From contig JANZZP010000050.1 of the NCBI GenBank assembly GCA_026419335.1, forward strand, positions 1-35,779: a stretch of 35,779 nucleotides of DNA, in the 5' to 3' direction. The notes under the pieces were generated by a model that was not told where the DNA came from, ran no database searches, and saw only the letters and a list, made by a program, of their open reading frames with translations. The first letter of the stretch is position 1, and each line of letters starts with the position of its first letter. Below are positions 34,030-35,779 of this stretch, one piece after another. This DNA comes from Elusimicrobiales bacterium (GTDB lineage Bacteria > Elusimicrobiota > Elusimicrobia > Elusimicrobiales > UBA9959). The position numbers were made by a program, and so were the translations under genes.

Positions 34030-34902
34030 ATGAAAAAAATGATATCATTACTGTTGCTTGTATCAATAACGAACGTTTATGCTAAGGATGTAAGAAACGA
34101 TAAAAAATACTTTACAATAACGGATGTAAAGATTAGCATATTGGAAGAAACTGGTATAAATAAGGGTGGTGGAATACCACTAAATCCTGTACCACCTCCA
34201 AGTCAACTACCGAAACCACCTGAGCTTCCTCAATCACCTCTTCCTAATTCAGGTAGTGATCCTTCTCAAATATTGAATAATGTTAATTCTGTAATAGATA
34301 CTTTAGATAAAATTGTTAACCTTGCACAAAAGATATGGGATATAATAGAGAAAAATCAGCCTGTGGTAAATATAAGTGTGAACTATGCTAATGCTATTCC
34401 TTATGGACTTCAACATTGGACCCAGCTTCAAGGTTGGTCTAAACCAAAAACACTTAAATACTCGTTTGTTGCTAAAAATGGTTATGGAGCAGAAGTTGTA
34501 AAAGTTGTGTATCAGGTTCATGCAACTTACGGAGGTAATTATCAAGGAAAAGGAAAATTTTTAACTGGAGTTACTGTTGAACCTATAAGCGTAGAAACAG
34601 CCTGGGGTTATAAAGTTAGTTTAGTTGCAGAGGTACCCGATTCAACTATAGCAAATGTTGGAACTCATGAAGATCCGATAGCATCAATGAAAGTTCATCT
34701 TAGATGGAAAATTCATACTATGATTAAAGACCTCCAACAACAGGCTATATACTATGTAGATGGTACTGGAAAAATTGAGGAGATTGCAAGTCCATTTAAA
34801 AAATCAACAGAAATTAAATCTTTAAAGGTAGAACCTGTTGAGATTAAAAAAGATGAAGTTACTCTCCCTGTGGTTGAGAAAATAAAGTCAGCAGATTTTT
34901 AA
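34030..34902 (+). CDS. exported protein of unknown family, paralog 2
   Basis: 290 residues with a signal peptide (1-18, ending V-Y-A-K). A proline-rich linker (about 54-78, P-V-P-P-P-S-Q-L-P-K-P-P) is not present in paralog 1. Then come the same helix (I-V-N-L-A-Q-K-I-W-D-I-I-E) and beta domain (G-W-S-K-P-K, V-V-Y-Q-V-H-A-T-Y-G-G, Y-Q-G-K-G-K-F-L, N-V-G-T, I-A-S-P-F-K-K-S). The linker suggests the domain is held away from a membrane or partner. It starts 11 bases after paralog 1 with AAGGAGG, so the two are one operon from a tandem duplication. Function unknown. Confidence 0.88.
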   Translation: MKKMISLLLLVSITNVYAKDVRNDKKYFTITDVKISILEETGINKGGGIPLNPVPPPSQLPKPPELPQSPLPNSGSDPSQILNNVNSVIDTLDKIVNLAQKIWDIIEKNQPVVNISVNYANAIPYGLQHWTQLQGWSKPKTLKYSFVAKNGYGAEVVKVVYQVHATYGGNYQGKGKFLTGVTVEPISVETAWGYKVSLVAEVPDSTIANVGTHEDPIASMKVHLRWKIHTMIKDLQQQAIYYVDGTGKIEEIASPFKKSTEIKSLKVEPVEIKKDEVTLPVVEKIKSADF

Positions 34903-34904
34903 AC

Positions 34905-34932
34905 TTGACATATTAAAAAAATCTGCTATATA
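34905..34932 (+). promoter_or_regulatory. possible promoter reading into the 34942 hairpin and pspC
   Basis: TTGACA (34905-34910), a 16-base spacer and an extended -10 TGcTATATA. The 12 bases AAACTTGACATA (34901-34912) are identical to those at 33151-33162. It begins right after the stop codon of paralog 2. Confidence 0.4.
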
Positions 34933-34941
34933 TAAAATTAT

Positions 34942-34994
34942 AAGGCCTCTCCCCCAATTTTAATAAAGGGAAGTGAGAGGCCTTAAGTATTTTT
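34942..34994 (+). terminator. hairpin terminator after the exported-paralog operon
   Basis: A perfect 10-base-pair stem (AAGGCCTCTC at 34942-34951 with GAGAGGCCTT at 34975-34984), extended inside by CCC/GGG pairing, followed by AAGTATTTTTG. The T-run is short and delayed by five bases, so it is a plausible but imperfect intrinsic terminator, or a stable RNA hairpin. Confidence 0.65.
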
Positions 34995-35026
34995 GTAAAA
35001 AAACATTTTTTTCTAAGAAAAATTTA

Positions 35027-35035
35027 TGATATAAT
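35027..35035 (+). promoter_or_regulatory. extended -10 box of pspC (possible leaderless mRNA)
   Basis: TGaTATAAT ends 7 bases before the ATG at 35043. There is no ribosome site in between. The -35 position holds only a T-run. Confidence 0.5.
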
Positions 35036-35042
35036 TTTAAAA

Positions 35043-35231
35043 ATGAAAAATTTTTATCGTTCTAATAATACTAAGATTGCAGGTGTATGTGGTGGAATAG
35101 CAGAGTATTTTAATTTGGATCCTGTAATTATAAGAGTAGTTTTTTTAGCCATGCTTTTTAGTGGAATTTTAACATGGTTTTCTTTGTTTTTATATTTAGC
35201 TCTCTGGATATCTTCATCTAAAAAGCAGTAG
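35043..35231 (+). CDS. PspC domain protein
   Basis: 62-residue PspC-family protein. It begins with the usual Y-R-S-N-N-T-K-I-A-G-V-C-G-G-I-A-E-Y-F-N-L-D-P, followed by one or two hydrophobic helices (about 28-56) ending in L-W-I-S-S-S-K-K. PspC proteins are small inner-membrane proteins; in E. coli PspC belongs to the phage-shock envelope-stress response, but lone PspC proteins elsewhere are of unclear role. No pspA/B is nearby. The stop codon lies one base before the first stem of the B12 riboswitch, so the two may share a transcript. Confidence 0.88.
   Translation: MKNFYRSNNTKIAGVCGGIAEYFNLDPVIIRVVFLAMLFSGILTWFSLFLYLALWISSSKKQ
35169..35196 (+). promoter_or_regulatory. possible riboswitch promoter inside pspC
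   Basis: TTAACA (35169-35174), a 16-base spacer and TATATT (35191-35196) would start transcription near 35203, about 30 bases before the riboswitch. It lies within coding sequence, so the composition is partly constrained by codons. Confidence 0.35.
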
Positions 35232-35232
35232 A

Positions 35233-35328
35233 TTTTGAGTGAGGGAAGTTGGGTTAGATTCCCGCGCTGCCCCGCAACGGTAAAGCCCTTAAAATTTTTA
35301 AGGGATGAGCCCGGTCTATCACTCAAAA
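35233..35328 (+). ncRNA. compact cobalamin riboswitch aptamer
   Basis: It is closed by a perfect 10-pair stem, TTTTGAGTGA (35233-35242) with TCACTCAAAA (35319-35328). Inside are the conserved cobalamin-riboswitch segments in order: AGGGAA, the hairpin ending in GATTCCC, GCTGCCCCGCAACGGTAA (the B12-box region), and GAGCCCGGTC before closure. These line up with the E. coli btuB element. At 96 bases it lacks the large peripheral arms of the classical class, so it resembles the short class-II type; one arm is a simple AT-rich hairpin (CCCTTAAAA/TTTTTAAGGG, 35286-35304). It should bind a cobalamin and control the TonB-dependent receptor downstream. Confidence 0.9.
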
Positions 35329-35334
35329 TAATAT

Positions 35335-35417
35335 TCCTTCGAGGGAAGGAGTTAGAAAGCTTTTATATTTTAAAAGCGTCCTTTCCTCAAAGCTTAATAA
35401 TAAACCTCGAGGGAGGG
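35335..35417 (+). promoter_or_regulatory. riboswitch expression platform (ribosome-site switch)
   Basis: Three competing pairings are visible. TCCTTC (35335-35340) can pair with GAAGGA (35345-35350) as a small hairpin. GAGGGAAGGA (35341-35350) can instead pair with TCCTTTCCTC (35379-35388) around an inner hairpin, GCTTTTA/TAAAAGC (35359-35377). The same CCTTTCCTC can also pair with GAGGGAGGG (35409-35417), which is the ribosome site of the receptor gene. No T-run follows, so control is probably at translation. Confidence 0.7.
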
Positions 35418-35420
35418 ACA

Positions 35421-35779
35421 ATGAATAAAACTATATTAATACTCTTCATACTAATTCAAAATATATTATCTTACGGCGGCGATAGACCAACGGAAATATA
35501 TCTATTGCTTTCAAAAAATGTATCAAATTCATATGAATCTCCTATACATAAAATACCTGAAATAGAAGTAATTTCAAATATTGAAAATAATAAAAAAATA
35601 TCAGATATCATTTCTATTTCTCCTTCTGTTATTATAAAAAATAATACATCTAATTATGGTCTTTCTCTACCTTCGCTGCGCGGTTTTTCCTCAAATCAAA
35701 CTGTTGTTGTATATGATGGAGTAAAACTTCCAAAAGATATAACATCTACATATGATTTATCAATACTTCCAGATAATGT
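35421..35779 (+). CDS. TonB-dependent outer-membrane receptor, BtuB-like (partial, 5' end only)
   Basis: The reading frame opens at ATG 35421 and runs off the window after about 119 codons. A signal peptide (about 1-19, ending L-S-Y-G-G) is followed by the start of a TonB plug domain: I-S-D-I-I-S-I-S-P-S-V, then L-P-S-L-R-G-F-S-S-N-Q-T-V-V-V-Y-D-G-V-K-L-P. The riboswitch directly upstream indicates cobalamin (or a precursor) as substrate, moved across the outer membrane with TonB energy. The ribosome site GGGAGGG lies 3 bases before the ATG and is the likely target of the switch. The barrel domain is outside the window. Confidence 0.9.
   Translation, partial: MNKTILILFILIQNILSYGGDRPTEIYLLLSKNVSNSYESPIHKIPEIEVISNIENNKKISDIISISPSVIIKNNTSNYGLSLPSLRGFSSNQTVVVYDGVKLPKDITSTYDLSILPDN

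Noticed and set aside
1..35779. Possible CRISPR array, insertion sequence, prophage or restriction/defence island
   Set aside because: No regularly spaced repeats, transposase, integrase, phage or nuclease-methylase gene was found; gene content is housekeeping plus envelope functions.

Overview
The window is strongly AT-rich, gene-dense chromosomal DNA from a Gram-negative-type (diderm) bacterium. The outer membrane is implied by an LptF/LptG pair, a TonB-dependent receptor and a giant SprA/Sov-like outer-membrane protein. Septal division is implied by an FtsQ-like protein, FtsA and FtsZ, and retractile pili by PilT. I cannot name the phylum. The mix of an SprA-like protein, HrcA/CIRCE heat-shock control and a cmk-plsC-rpsA string points to a deep, poorly sampled lineage rather than a well-known genus.

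Layout. 1-2432 (minus): a likely operon of an M24 peptidase, lemA and an htpX-like membrane protease cut by the window edge. 2530-2600: tRNA-Gly(GCC). 2722-14519 (minus): one very tightly packed string, ftsQ-like, ftsA, ftsZ, pilT, deoxynucleoside kinase, cmk, plsC, rpsA, TPR protein, a P-loop-less THEP1-like protein, murC, ksgA. Most junctions overlap or lie within 20 bases. 14557-14627 (minus): tRNA-Gln(CTG). 14654-16319 (minus): a small-heat-shock operon of two Hsp20 proteins plus a membrane-anchored crystallin-like protein, driven by a consensus promoter set among two CIRCE operators. 16334-18325 (minus): a large protein of unknown function. 18365-23694 (plus): rdgB, a small exported protein, an orphan sensor histidine kinase, a LysM-FecR protein and a four-cysteine exported protein, closed by a strong terminator. 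23754-27128: a DJ-1/PfpI protein, a UbiE/MenG-like methyltransferase, and lptG and lptF. 27190-35779 (plus): the SprA-like giant, a DedA protein, two tandem paralogous exported proteins of unknown family, a PspC protein, and a compact cobalamin riboswitch leading into a BtuB-like receptor that is cut by the window edge.

How it works together. The left half is housekeeping: division, peptidoglycan precursors, translation, nucleotides and phospholipid. The right half is dominated by envelope biogenesis and exported proteins. The most distinctive points are (1) the double-CIRCE heat-shock operon with a membrane-anchored third member; (2) a THEP1-family protein that has lost its ATP-binding motifs but stays embedded between essential genes; (3) an SprA-like protein outside any visible type IX secretion cluster; (4) a B12 riboswitch whose downstream RNA can be drawn as a complete ribosome-site switch; and (5) several genes with a -10 box only 7-9 bases before the ATG and no Shine-Dalgarno, suggesting leaderless mRNAs. 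No CRISPR array, insertion sequence, integrase or phage gene was seen. No stretch longer than about 300 bases lacks a gene.
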